IMG/VR virus record: IMGVR_UViG_3300008954_000244
Span: 1-25,901 of that record
DNA: 25,901 nt
Source: a virus
Strand: one strand, 5' to 3'
Shown here in pieces: positions 19,501 to 24,322 of this stretch; the stretch's first letter is position 1, and each line of letters begins with the position of its first letter. Below the pieces are notes generated by a model. It was given only the letters and a program-made list of their open reading frames with translations, did not search any database and was not told the origin of the DNA. Position numbers and translations under genes: made by a program.

Positions 19501-20274
19501 ATGGATACTAACCTCAGTAACAGCTCGCAGGCAGCTTGGCATAGAATCATGGATGTATACTTGGCTTGGCCTAGAGCTTTCTATGCACAGAGAATAGGTA
19601 GAGGCAATAGACACACTACAGCTGAATTATCATCACTTCTCGCTGCTCAGTATGTTTGGGATACCATGTACCGAAGCCTTAGAGCGATGGCTGGCGGTAG
19701 TGGCATTGCTGCTCTCATACACGAGTGGGAAGAAGATCCACTAGGAGCAGCAATGATGAATGTCAATGCACTTCCTTGGCTGGGTGGCTGGACTAGAGTT
19801 GCTGAAATGGGAATGGGTATTTCCAGAAACTTTGCTGGTAAGTCGCAATGGGAGATCCCCTTTACCGATCAAGGTATAGGTTATATAGATGATTCTGTAT
19901 GGCGGTTTGATGTTATGCGGTCTCCTGTAGGCTCTTCCCTTAACGGAATGGCACAAGTTGCTCAAGGTATAGCCAAGCTTGGTGAAAGCTTATTCTTTGG
20001 TAAAGCAGATCCTAATGATTCTATGCTGGAGGTTGCGTTTATGTTCAATGATATTGTTCCGGGATTTAACTCAATGTTAGCTAAGGCTGCTGCTGAGGAA
20101 TGGTTGCAGAACTTAAATAGAGTAAGACGTAATCCTAACTCTACCTATGGTGGAGAAATCAATAGGCTTAATAATCAATATAATAAGAGAAAGTATCCTT
20201 ATGATACCTCTCAACACACCCAGACTCATGGATCAGCTATTGATCAAATGAGAGAATTAAGAAACCAAAGGTAG
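7597..20274 (+). CDS. Giant virion protein with permuted single-subunit RNA polymerase and metallopeptidase
   Basis: 4225 residues in the place of T7 gp16 (1318 residues). Order of recognisable parts: N-terminal region with Trp-rich patches; hydrophobic Gly/Ala-rich segments at about 381-430 and 525-550 that may insert in membrane; a charged Lys/Glu coiled-coil zone (about 740-1000) with a SAP/HeH-like module at 802-838; T7/N4-type RNA polymerase motifs at 1353-1796 in the order C, A, B, DxxGR; a low-complexity linker; a zinc metallopeptidase site HEIGH at 2903-2907; a long helical C-terminal part ending in basic repeats like those of other ejected giant proteins. No lytic transglycosylase motif is visible at the N terminus, where T7 gp16 has one. 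The start follows AAGG at 7585-7588 with weak spacing. Inference: packaged in the virion and ejected to transcribe early genes, like N4 vRNAP (about 3500 residues). The frame is uninterrupted. Confidence 0.85.
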   Translation: MQNNDPLSQPNPEPADTSDGLFSYIGKTDEELYRAEQAQSLLGPTPDQVRDHREAEALRWSELTRFAEMTGIPYDREAVAKHGDERFWKFTTSRMDTTVQDADKQYTGGTWYNPFSWLEGTRQGGAYNVQKRVRFDEQTQAGELTDQQRNVREGLLARSDIGYSYAAAMQSMGRTGWMEPLLNPDGTPVLDKDGKPIRINHPSWAPMSQEGVEFAQVEGYWNREKDNQGQFTGLAGQQLYGAIGYVFSLGNTNNWAKMTEEAIFAGVYEGRTLQDPITGEVWDWDETDNELRVSVYSKHSANNQFLVRRFEALGGNIEDLEGNDPGAWQTDLIERSNALATFNYNADWKNRANEDFFTWAGMYTGYFGQMLVSEVIGDPDEVFITAGTLGAGTVARLAAGTATLGARAAFAGSQGVAGFGTKIAAGRAIAGGLTTVGKGLHRTSEFISTYSKFTNFSEMGGVIGQSMLAKDAHIGLKLGAHIFGQSVDGMVQGAGFYGANQQKLTELAYFMYGHDKGNVATSAGYIESALIGAALSVGIGGAAHMGPVSLKGEFKWSRANLAARMANFDESYGYSGPKLFTLRHDVREYNKGEKELLKFIYGSEDNIPAGTRAVEAIHTSIRDISWAIATMTGADQNPHTAIRNSKIPAFAGESGVPLASVRDMLIELAGETDGRTLSRAEIDLKVREFIDENRTIEQGSGLSAEALDAKSDVLLDSILVDAEEAGVSDPRIDTSLSPEEQNNQRRALHKERLNRQRKRTAERKKTKDEKAKDLAAVRKDDPGIKPFSKEDLDKSPRKGGKTVAQLRRIAKALGIKGIHSKKKPMNRAALVKAILKAQKTEKNVTARQDAKAEREAAYDKHEAALEDVATEIAQEEALLNQTEADIDAGKLDDKNYTPAYDGTLEGKKRYVKKLADRLDPLIEAVEGQDTIKTETLRALVSKTTPEALEEGGPETVTGKEAAKILKDEKAAILETGEKLTEEDLALAAAVEQEGSSWQKVREAIDSSEAAAVAAQAGDRPAQMGDPSTYRAVRVRSTQEGIAETLQQRKKAKEEGRTWSIAEDVSGMLVAKARLATKNVTLDSGVQYLTYDAVKALFKDTALADIDIDLVFKLAKRDNNHGRKSSFDSNLLIHEMDTRVASVDPAFRESLVEGRKDEASNNPYVLERRVFLSLAAHQAIQAKAKFAANDGKLLGAVSEKEWVAKARSEFNNRMGSKKKNKGNSFEAVLERFELKAEEFANGTIDFLDPATFAEGLADIATGVPEGTAFHMETVEVQDADGMSYDKTRNSSFPSRRNAAMPYSARQWVNRWEGAVAFHRRRSIIDWDPSTGMTRAEVKAAIKAGLNPGHAIGLHHAHSFGGRLVPSELFTNPDKQLMTIDEAIIQAQHEMIEMDTNAYNMIHDDYGTLAGMWGIPANYEPGRWFEDVGAAGGFPLATILPSPDGKRSMGQAVLDAHTLLFPDGMWKKRAAAMARGDVAQAAGIDAYMGENIDGAQNGVRHALAYAYSDRPEVQDMIGAVDTDKDFYVSLHQETKEELKKQAAAGNAHAKWWLEQPEFTDDKVGRKFAKPPVMTKPYGAGFKSLFGHTESTIRDREATVNKSEAAQYLARMWNGNEKKKIKGLIDKALGLPTKDIFLAKLTKKVVEGEYLPDLDSPAAILQEAQRLAEDTDISADLWLVSLQLSAQAKAMGLTDARVQEIWGREMNDLATPKGLMQYRQMQAAGKFTLFEQVMGVLNRSAYELEMGGNAKFTRDVTGQEVRSLDERLPAEANGQFYWRNVQDWRTRMYVSSAILNPKGEKAGRHALDLEGLHESEGFTLKEGKTEEDYQVWVGKYRRGEVGIDSISDVVIWQGLGGQFSLAHKKQSKRKSLEEQHGKDTPEFHKALQEEMDRIETLVLKQVMLDAHGDFVPPMLEQDLTAGEFVQLDNAIGAESASRQETILQDFNLLTPEQREAFVAQQGIPRADARRSDPMTREEFEALPLELRRSISQAQGLHSLDTDMHHNPRSGIIGIPGLAVAAKAHSERATVATAQGKDTQTRREAADTGEALQALPVRENMVDTDERLVVDHTESALLPSLESNDGADMNLTPEQEEAVFKHSLTQYAEGKGLTKELLGQEWGSIWTHRHISRQIDSLSVSFKRRAKGLNKERRALLVKEYTKKFEEWKKELLSPSADITSGTMDTLTVDPNGTIKFVPGVDKDGNRLTMAQQLELSDRQGANVEAIAGQTSPMGLREQPVQGPMREGDATVPRFEDTALGPDAPEHAKPPEGREENPRASVHVVHSTDADAAHLTVATREEMDPRDALSEATIITSVEELEAGLSLGLIQGAEATTRVFTKTGVQVVMPRITGKNARRALSRNERYYALQNTKNKFLASRLDLAAKLELESLEVQGRTPLSQKLDAERRDLVLAAEMKKQNRELSVLARMGDPLVTGRGTYDSLSGSLVPNFRNTSDTINTYFDFESKQGFVSIADIAFSSFQGRVDEMGFTIDLNAQDFLLSEKSKLFGSQQGYRGMHRPASVKYSLVQNKIKKARAEHISKYPDKATRPRFYSGDVTVTWEEVLGHMKWASDHPLADALWSDITSTKEDPSSPITVEELKKSFKKVERNQLKKYQAQMKEINELSPEALDIAKLMIGDSRMSQDLATSIIQSNHDVELHGPIRVNSDTLAGEVAVAVEFLKRIEKQVGAWKHHGATAWGNIEAVIKIMETHPDIFSLEMPDSLKARQAEAKQLREMLHGTYGLAEGGISVDHGQLILAKARKAMEESKFPQEASNGGIKAYETFYDVNGHAQSPEWFMESDNFASLGEGHAIFNAFLEEGLENGDIDIMAVRMLRVASAGIDDAFLSSMGFGWKDNIVSHVADREIAASIFGKAFTTTGQVSIEIRKGILGTKGSLGMVDLVLHEIGHGGVETFIRGNPHAWNTAVTLLEGDEGKLIMKNMIQEMHGGKWTAEAQRAYEYFTTAEYGPEEFMAQLFSFTTMARTLSDHTTVSKAFKHDSSNSLMGIIKRIINYVHRKVSNIASVIGTVDPEINSQINYLVDLMAGKTDAIPNAQFTPNEFFMAEEPPTPPSPEGLAIEAQIMVYRDIKENGGTLTAAQENHLEHLTRELARDKARQNNLMPSQETAEEIRTNPQYRDDQGDLYWGAIDGDAAAIQALVVDPIAQQANLPGTGHGSLGIGHFGGGAGKVFNNLIMAKSQWSHTVNSQLESVQAISRLVDHMAHLGTYNPATSEHIQSLEQLKTQVRTKVQKSQIEIQEMKRVAANFDKPVRSRVRKWLIHSGTTKTGAACEKAICEAVAEVTSSNVHPEVNLNAKLAEANIIDPKVVEQAKKAFDEIVALCEEVRNLMVENGTITADAAAKLPGMPLKFDRHRLLADKRSKKKWWGGGRKEEAGTPVSTAAELVLDEITQIAQKALKDSPTVDLLTLRLTGFLPKENASPEELDLWWDQNSEMFPHQDMILALGEERLAFAMQAKFEGLDSPALTTNLDSLRERVRQRSSEVEIRNAGVKALEAKIKRNKISRVDLFGDNVDAANRYDVGITNSHDVDGNSVYVPDAATMLAESHLRSKSKSQQMKEKNQRYRGGTSPAKNAAEAHGYKSFNELQQTGRFLQDSLLVGEKELRASPLLKKYISNDLMDITDGIKKGVLFDELSKKAIYRGIGVRGLTHRELFANMRENMLIHHPHQGETINRAFDFYDQAYGHAAGFRQTLIADGDSIADSLGRVASSFAMLTYGGNLGVAQVAETMQAFADRTRINLSAGGIMKGMSNMFSGLSKAEKVELRRNLSFTMAHIHGEMQTRIDGSKDESLEGRSRFSRMLGKGADMTSRYGGAYMVQRFNKTYCAATGMQLMLRDMDAIVTLSDMLMKEGTHTDLPRFKTLAKEAGFGRRWSDALKWRQLGLLTPELARASRDLMMKSQNKSRKFWSPEKAEQEALSLTGTEAGEHAAIAFDGMMSLLEDYVAKVNVEPRLMDTNLSNSSQAAWHRIMDVYLAWPRAFYAQRIGRGNRHTTAELSSLLAAQYVWDTMYRSLRAMAGGSGIAALIHEWEEDPLGAAMMNVNALPWLGGWTRVAEMGMGISRNFAGKSQWEIPFTDQGIGYIDDSVWRFDVMRSPVGSSLNGMAQVAQGIAKLGESLFFGKADPNDSMLEVAFMFNDIVPGFNSMLAKAAAEEWLQNLNRVRRNPNSTYGGEINRLNNQYNKRKYPYDTSQHTQTHGSAIDQMRELRNQR
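10000..10110 (+). other. SAP/HeH-like helix-extended-loop-helix module in the giant protein
   Basis: Residues 802-838 read TVAQLRRIAKALGI, a basic loop, then NRAALVKAIL. Two short helices, the first ending in Leu-Gly-Ile and the second in a Leu-Ile-Ala pattern, are the signature of SAP, HeH and Rho-N modules, which usually bind nucleic acid. It is embedded in a Lys-rich region. The call is by pattern only. Confidence 0.5.
11653..12984 (+). other. RNA polymerase core motifs, order C-A-B-DxxGR
   Basis: Residues 1353-1796. Motif C: HHAHSFGG (1353-1360) then MIHDDYGT (1399-1406), against T7 VHSQDG and LIHDSFGT with D812; predicted metal ligand D1402. Motif A: IDGAQNGVRH (1490-1499) against T7 FDGSCSGIQH with D537; ligand D1491, with the His at +8 also kept, and a later DFY like T7 DIY. 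Motif B: R1563, K1567, M1571, Y1575, G1576, with spacing identical to T7 R627, K631, M635, Y639, G640. DxxGR motif: DWRTRMY (1780-1786), S1789, N1793-P-K-G, against T7 DWRGRVY (421-427), S430, NPQG. Both catalytic aspartates and the motif B Lys and Tyr are present, so activity is plausible. Confidence 0.8.
16258..16530 (+). other. Zincin-type metallopeptidase site in the giant protein
   Basis: VLHEIGHGG places zinc ligands H2903 and H2907 and catalytic E2904. A second acidic cluster, GPEEFMAQLF, gives E2968 or E2969 as the likely third ligand, about 60 residues on, as in gluzincin-like domains found in large polyvalent phage proteins. A helix-rich segment follows (SLMGIIKRIINYVHRKV). Possible roles are self-processing, cutting a host protein after ejection, or cell-wall-linked penetration; none is shown by sequence. 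Confidence 0.75.
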
Positions 20275-20281
20275 GAATAAT

Positions 20282-20602
20282 ATGGTACAAAAATCAGATT
20301 GGTTTGTAGACATTCCTTTAATGGCTTCCTTGTTTGAAGGAGAAGAAGAGGTAATGCAAGATCTCTCTCCTATGGGTACACCACCAGATGAGCCTGATGA
20401 TGTTCAGCCTGAGCTGCAAGATGTTGAAGTACAAGAGGAAGTACAAGAACCAGTACAAGAGGAAGTACAAGAGCAGCCAGCTGCTGTTGCTCCTCCTCAA
20501 GAACCAGTACAAGAAGCTGCTCCTAAAGAGATAGGTGCTGATACTTTATTCACAAATGAAACACAAGATGAGCGAGCAGATTCGTTCTTTGAGGAGGCCT
20601 AA
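20282..20602 (+). CDS. Acidic low-complexity protein
   Basis: 106 residues, strongly acidic, with repeated VQE(E/P) units (about residues 42-80) and Pro-rich stretches. The N terminus (VQKSDWFVDIPLMASLFEG) is the only part with ordered character and may be a docking peptide. A TAGGAA site just precedes the ATG. It ends in GAGGAGG, which serves as the ribosome site of the next gene, and its TAA shares one base with that gene's ATG. A role as a scaffold-like or linker protein is possible; no family was recognised. Confidence 0.7.
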   Translation: MVQKSDWFVDIPLMASLFEGEEEVMQDLSPMGTPPDEPDDVQPELQDVEVQEEVQEPVQEEVQEQPAAVAPPQEPVQEAAPKEIGADTLFTNETQDERADSFFEEA

Positions 20603-21921
20603 TGGCTAATAAAACAGTTAATGAGCTACCTGCATCTAGTGTAGCAGATCTTAGTACAAATGATCAATACCTTATATGGGATTCTGAAACAAGCACTACA
20701 CGTAAGGTGTCTTTGGAAGACCAAGCGACTGGGGTCAAAGGTAAAATAAGTTATATCAATTCCGTTGTTCCAGATGCTACAAGTCTTCGTACTGTATCTC
20801 TAGAAGATACTCTAGTTATAACTGATTCCCACGATCAATGGGGACCAGTATGGGCTCACGGAGCAGACAGGTTTATTCTTAAGTATATTGGAGATGACTA
20901 TGGTGATGGAGTAGATCACAGGCATTTTCTGGCTTATGGGTATAGTGATACAACAGAGGATCTCACAGGTCTTATAGAGCTTCTGAGTATTGACAGCAGT
21001 GATGTAGCTACTTGGCAAACACTTCTGCCGGAAGCACTGGGACATGTAAATCTAACTTGGGATCATGGTAAGGTAGTAATTCCAAATAATATCTTAGAAT
21101 GCCAAGGTGGTATTAAGATGGATATTGAAGGTAACTTTGCTACTTCTGGCATATCTCCTGCTCCAACTACCATGTGGATTAGACAGTTTTCTCAAGGAAG
21201 TCCTGATTACTATTTTGAAAATACAACTAAATCTGATAACTGTGCTATTACGTGGTCGATCATAGGATCTCCTGCTATTGGTTCTCCTCATAAGCTTAGC
21301 TTTAGAATGAGAAACAGTAGCACCGATTTTGGATTAGGTGTAGAGCAGACCGCTGGTTATGAGCACGCAGCAAATACAGATGTCTCTCTTAAGATTCATA
21401 CAGATGCAGCAGGCTCTGATGAGAGACTTAAAGATAATATTGAAGACATGAGTGATAAGCTTGAAGACATAATGAGGCTTAGAACCCGAAACTTCATTAT
21501 GACAGACAAGCTGAATAAAGTTCCAGAAGAAAAAGGGAAGCCTTTCTCTGGTTTTATTGCACAAGAGGTAGCTGAGGTATTTCCTTCTTTAGTTATTGAA
21601 GATCCCTGCTGTTTAGAAGATGAGGATTACTTGGTTATTAAGAAGGACAGTCTCGTGTGGGAAGCCTTCTTAGTAAAAGCTATCCAAGAGCAGCAAGATA
21701 TAATCGAAGCACAAAACGAACAGATAGAGATTCTTATTAAAAGAGTTGATAATATATCAAACGTAGTTACTACTCTTCTTCCGGGAGATGCTAAGTGTGA
21801 AGAAACAAGCTTTTGGGAAGCTATTAGTGCTTGGTGGGGATCCTTATGGAATGATGATGTACAGGTTAGACATAGGTGTGCAAGAGAAAAGCTTGCTAGA
21901 ATCACAAAGGAACGAAAGTAA
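20602..21921 (+). CDS. Tail spike/fibre with C-terminal S74 intramolecular chaperone
   Basis: 439 residues. The start overlaps the previous stop by one base, with GAGGAGG at 20590-20596. The N terminus (residues 1-50) looks like a short attachment region; the middle (about 60-260) is beta-rich. The C-terminal 168 residues are a Peptidase_S74 intramolecular chaperone: SDERLKDNI at 272-280 gives the Ser272/Lys277 pair, followed by GFIAQEVAEVFP and a coiled coil (AIQEQQDIIEAQNEQIEIL). In this family the chaperone assembles the trimer and then cuts itself off at the Ser. A cysteine-rich loop (EDPCCLEDED) lies inside it. The mature spike would be about 271 residues, so it is short; the target receptor is unknown. 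Confidence 0.88.
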   Translation: MANKTVNELPASSVADLSTNDQYLIWDSETSTTRKVSLEDQATGVKGKISYINSVVPDATSLRTVSLEDTLVITDSHDQWGPVWAHGADRFILKYIGDDYGDGVDHRHFLAYGYSDTTEDLTGLIELLSIDSSDVATWQTLLPEALGHVNLTWDHGKVVIPNNILECQGGIKMDIEGNFATSGISPAPTTMWIRQFSQGSPDYYFENTTKSDNCAITWSIIGSPAIGSPHKLSFRMRNSSTDFGLGVEQTAGYEHAANTDVSLKIHTDAAGSDERLKDNIEDMSDKLEDIMRLRTRNFIMTDKLNKVPEEKGKPFSGFIAQEVAEVFPSLVIEDPCCLEDEDYLVIKKDSLVWEAFLVKAIQEQQDIIEAQNEQIEILIKRVDNISNVVTTLLPGDAKCEETSFWEAISAWWGSLWNDDVQVRHRCAREKLARITKERK

Positions 21922-23507
21922 TGTCAATAATCCTAACTAAAACACTCCAAATACCAGAGGCAAATACTAATGATTCTTATATAGATAGCGGAAACCCTGA
22001 TACTCAGTATAAAACAACTGCTACTCTAAAGATAGGTAATGATGGTACTGATAAGTATAGGTTGTTATATGATCTAACCATTGGAGATGGCCTAATTGAT
22101 CCTAATGTAGAGATTGTATCTGCAAACCTAGTATTTGAAGTTTCATCTTCTAGTGTTACCGAGTCTCAATCACTTCAGGCTTATCGTCTTGATTCACAGA
22201 GTGGTGGCGAAAATAGTTCTTGGAATGATGAGGTAGCTGGAGGACACCATAGCACAGCATGGACTACTGCTGGTGGAGACTATGATTCTCTTATAGGGAG
22301 CTCTACTACTTTTACAGGAGCCTCCCAAACAACAGTTAGTTTTGATGTCAAGTCACTATTAGTTGATGCTATAGTTAATCGAGGCAGTGACTTAAGGGTT
22401 CTTATTGGTACTACAAAAGAACTTGGGGGAGATGTTACAGGTACAGAGACTATTGATTTTCATTCTTCTAACGCTAGTTCCGAGTCAGATTCTCCTAAGC
22501 TTGTCGTTAGGATGAGATTTGAAAAGAATACCACATATACTGTAACGGTTAGGTTGAAGGAAAGAGAAGCAGATTCTGATGATAGTATCTTTAGTGCAAC
22601 TTACAGGGACGGAGGACAGCAAACAGTCGGACTAAATACTATGGTGGTAGGTGAAAGCGGAGGCGATCGCTGGAGATCCGTCTTAGTTGGAGATCTATCT
22701 TGGATTCCAAGCAGTGCTAAAGTTTCTTCTGCAGATTTTACCCTTAAGAGGAAACTTATTTCTTTAGGTAGTACTACCAGCTTTACAGCCGCAAAATTAT
22801 TAAATACAAATGTTACAAAAGATGCTGATTGGGACTACCCTAACAATACCATAACAACAACCACATGGTCCACCCCCGGTGGCGATTATTCTTCGTCACT
22901 ACAAATGACAGCAGATATGACTACTTCCGCCACCAAGTGGGTTGGTACTGGGGATGGTGCTGTTTCTGTAATGCAAGATGCTATTGATACTGAAAACTCT
23001 ACCCTCCGTCTTCTTATTGGTCATACCAATGAACTAAATGGGTCTGGTTCTTCTTCTGGTAATGTTACTTTCTGGAGTCCATTTGCTGGAATTAATACTG
23101 CACCTACGGCTGAAATTTCCTTTATGCTGGCGAGTACCATAATTGATGTGTACTTGACAGATGAGGATGGGAACCATGTAGTAGACGAGAATGGTGACAG
23201 GCTGATTATCGGTGAGGTTCTGGTCGGATCTCCCATGACAGACTTTGAAGATCTCCTTGAGGATCTTGTTTTGGATGAGATCATAGTGGGTATGAAGCTT
23301 GCAAAGAGCATGCCCCCCGGCGTTAATCTTCGTAGGTTTAGTATCTCAGGTGATAGTTTTACTGGATACAGAGTTACGTATAATGAACATATCTTCCACG
23401 GGATATTTACTACACTAGAAACAGCCGTAGGTGCTGTGGCTGGTACATATGCTAGAAGGGGCGGGTGGCTTCTTGGAAGCGTTTTGGCTCGACCGTCGTT
23501 AGCGTAA
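21921..23507 (+). CDS. Structural protein with two DNRLRE-like beta modules
   Basis: 528 residues; the ATG shares one base with the upstream stop and has AAAGGA-like AAAGGAACG just before. Module 1 (about residues 15-165) has NDSYIDSG, then TLKIGN, RLLYDL, SANLVFEV and VSFDVKSLLVDA..., the pattern of DNRLRE beta-sandwich domains, which often bind carbohydrate. Module 2 (about 175-400) repeats it (RWRSVLVGDL, SADFTLKR, LRLLIGHTNEL). The C-terminal 120 residues are different: an acidic loop (TDEDGNHVVDENGDRL) that looks like a calcium-type site, then a hydrophobic region. A tail, fibre-tip or head-decoration role is likely given the neighbours. Exact family is not certain. Confidence 0.7.
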   Translation: MSIILTKTLQIPEANTNDSYIDSGNPDTQYKTTATLKIGNDGTDKYRLLYDLTIGDGLIDPNVEIVSANLVFEVSSSSVTESQSLQAYRLDSQSGGENSSWNDEVAGGHHSTAWTTAGGDYDSLIGSSTTFTGASQTTVSFDVKSLLVDAIVNRGSDLRVLIGTTKELGGDVTGTETIDFHSSNASSESDSPKLVVRMRFEKNTTYTVTVRLKEREADSDDSIFSATYRDGGQQTVGLNTMVVGESGGDRWRSVLVGDLSWIPSSAKVSSADFTLKRKLISLGSTTSFTAAKLLNTNVTKDADWDYPNNTITTTTWSTPGGDYSSSLQMTADMTTSATKWVGTGDGAVSVMQDAIDTENSTLRLLIGHTNELNGSGSSSGNVTFWSPFAGINTAPTAEISFMLASTIIDVYLTDEDGNHVVDENGDRLIIGEVLVGSPMTDFEDLLEDLVLDEIIVGMKLAKSMPPGVNLRRFSISGDSFTGYRVTYNEHIFHGIFTTLETAVGAVAGTYARRGGWLLGSVLARPSLA

Positions 23508-23517
23508 GGTACGCCCA

Positions 23518-23566
23518 TTACTGGCTCGCCCTAACGGGCTCGCCAGTAACCTGTGCATGTCACAGG
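23518..23566 (+). terminator. Two adjacent hairpins after the structural genes
   Basis: Hairpin 1 (23518-23549): TTACTGGC pairs with GCCAGTAA, then a 2x2 internal loop, then GCCC/GGGC around TAAC. Hairpin 2 (23550-23566): CCTGTG/CACAGG around CATGT. They lie at the end of the late structural block. There is no U-run directly after, so they may be a non-canonical terminator, a processing site or a promoter hairpin. A TTGACG (23569-23574) follows but no convincing -10 was found. Confidence 0.55.
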
Positions 23567-23637
23567 TATTGACGTATTTTATTTCGTGTTTCCTGCCTCC
23601 TAGACAGGGTGTAGTTTTTTCTAGGAAAGGAGGGCTT

Positions 23638-23820
23638 ATGTCGAGAGATAGAGGCTCGAAGGTAGAGGTAAGGGTCCCACTCTGGACTCTCCTCGGGGCT
23701 ATCGGTGCTGTCGGTACCGGAGCGTTTGCATGGCTGGTAGCGAGGTTTCTTGATCTTCAGGATCAGATTCTTGAGCTGCATAAGATCCTTATAGATCTTG
23801 ACAGGATGCTAAATTCTTGA
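23638..23820 (+). CDS. Small single-TM membrane protein, candidate holin
   Basis: 60 residues from the ATG at 23638, which has a strong AAAGGAGGG at 23627-23635. A longer frame from 23557 lacks such a site and overlaps the hairpins. Basic N terminus (SRDRGSKVEVRV), one transmembrane segment (about residues 14-38, with GAIGAVGTGAFAW), then an amphipathic Leu-rich helix with heptad spacing (LQDQILELHKILIDLDRML). Size and shape fit small phage holins or other lysis membrane proteins such as T7 gp17.5 (67 residues), but there is no sequence signature. The next hairpin starts six bases after the stop. Confidence 0.65.
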   Translation: MSRDRGSKVEVRVPLWTLLGAIGAVGTGAFAWLVARFLDLQDQILELHKILIDLDRMLNS

Positions 23821-23825
23821 TCTGG

Positions 23826-23852
23826 GGGAGTCCCTAAAACTTAGGGGCTCCC
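23826..23852 (+). terminator. 12-bp stem hairpin with 3-nt loop
   Basis: GGGAGTCCCTAA pairs with TTAGGGGCTCCC (one G-T wobble) around AAC. It is six bases after the small membrane protein gene. No U-run follows, so termination is uncertain. Confidence 0.6.
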
Positions 23853-23882
23853 TTAGGTCTTGGCCTTCAGGATTTATGTGCT

Positions 23883-23900
23883 GAGGAACTCTAGTTCCTC
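23883..23900 (+). promoter_or_regulatory. Short hairpin before the basic-protein gene
   Basis: GAGGAAC pairs with GTTCCTC around TCTA, followed by TATATT (23901-23906) and the AAAGGAAG ribosome site of the next gene. It may protect the 5' end of the mRNA or act as a promoter element; no -35 box was found. Confidence 0.35.
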
Positions 23901-23933
23901 TATATTACAACTACACTAGAAAGGAAGCCTACC

Positions 23934-24212
23934 ATGGCTGCAAAGAGAAAAGTTCGCGTGAGGAAATCTCAAGCCAACTATAGGAAGAATCCAGCATCTA
24001 CAGCTAAGAAGGCTGAGTATGATACTGAGTACCATAAGACCCCCAAGAGGAAGAAGTATCGAGCCAAGCTGGCTAAGATCCGTCGTAAGAAGAAGGTTAT
24101 GGGCAAGGGTGGTAAGGATGTTAGCCATAGGGCTGGCGGTGGAACAACCATGGAGAATAGCAGCACAAATCGAGCTAGACAGGGTTCTGGCGGGAAGAAG
24201 AAGAAGAAATGA
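23934..24212 (+). CDS. Conserved very basic phage protein
   Basis: 92 residues, strongly Lys/Arg-rich. It shows NYRKNPAST, AEYDTEYHKTPKRKKYR, GKDVSH and a C-terminal TNRARQGSGGKKKKK. This set (KNP, YDTEYHKTP, K-D-x-SH, NRARxGxGGK) recurs in short basic proteins of many podoviruses and cyanophages whose job is not established; nucleic-acid binding in the virion or host is likely from charge. A GAAAGGAAG site at 23919-23927 precedes the ATG. The stop shares four bases with the next small ORF (ATGA), which suggests translational coupling. Confidence 0.75.
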   Translation: MAAKRKVRVRKSQANYRKNPASTAKKAEYDTEYHKTPKRKKYRAKLAKIRRKKKVMGKGGKDVSHRAGGGTTMENSSTNRARQGSGGKKKKK

Positions 24213-24322
24213 TGCAAGCACTTAAGACAGAGGTTCGTATTCCCCATAGGATGTTCATACTAGGGGTCTTGCTGACAGGATTCATGGGTGGCATCGTACT
24301 CGGCTGTGCGATAATGTACTGA
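24209..24322 (+). CDS. Mini membrane protein (37 aa)
   Basis: A short frame starting at the ATGA overlap with the basic protein: 14 polar residues (MMQALKTEVRIPHR) then one transmembrane segment (FILGVLLTGFMGGIVLGCAIM) and stop. The ATGA overlap and a clean hydrophobic helix support expression. A Cys near the end (VLGC) loosely resembles a lipobox but is too close to the C terminus for a typical lipoprotein. A lysis-related or membrane-anchoring role is possible. There is no family match I can name. Confidence 0.5.
   Translation: MMQALKTEVRIPHRMFILGVLLTGFMGGIVLGCAIMY

Noticed and set aside
23021-23518. 165-residue frame on the - strand
   Set aside because: It is a shadow of the DNRLRE-like gene; no recognisable protein.
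23569-23606. Sigma-70 promoter from TTGACG
   Set aside because: No -10-like hexamer at the normal spacing.
23557-23637. Upstream extension of the 60-residue membrane protein
   Set aside because: The extension overlaps the hairpin region, lacks a ribosome site, and AAAGGAGGG marks ATG 23638.
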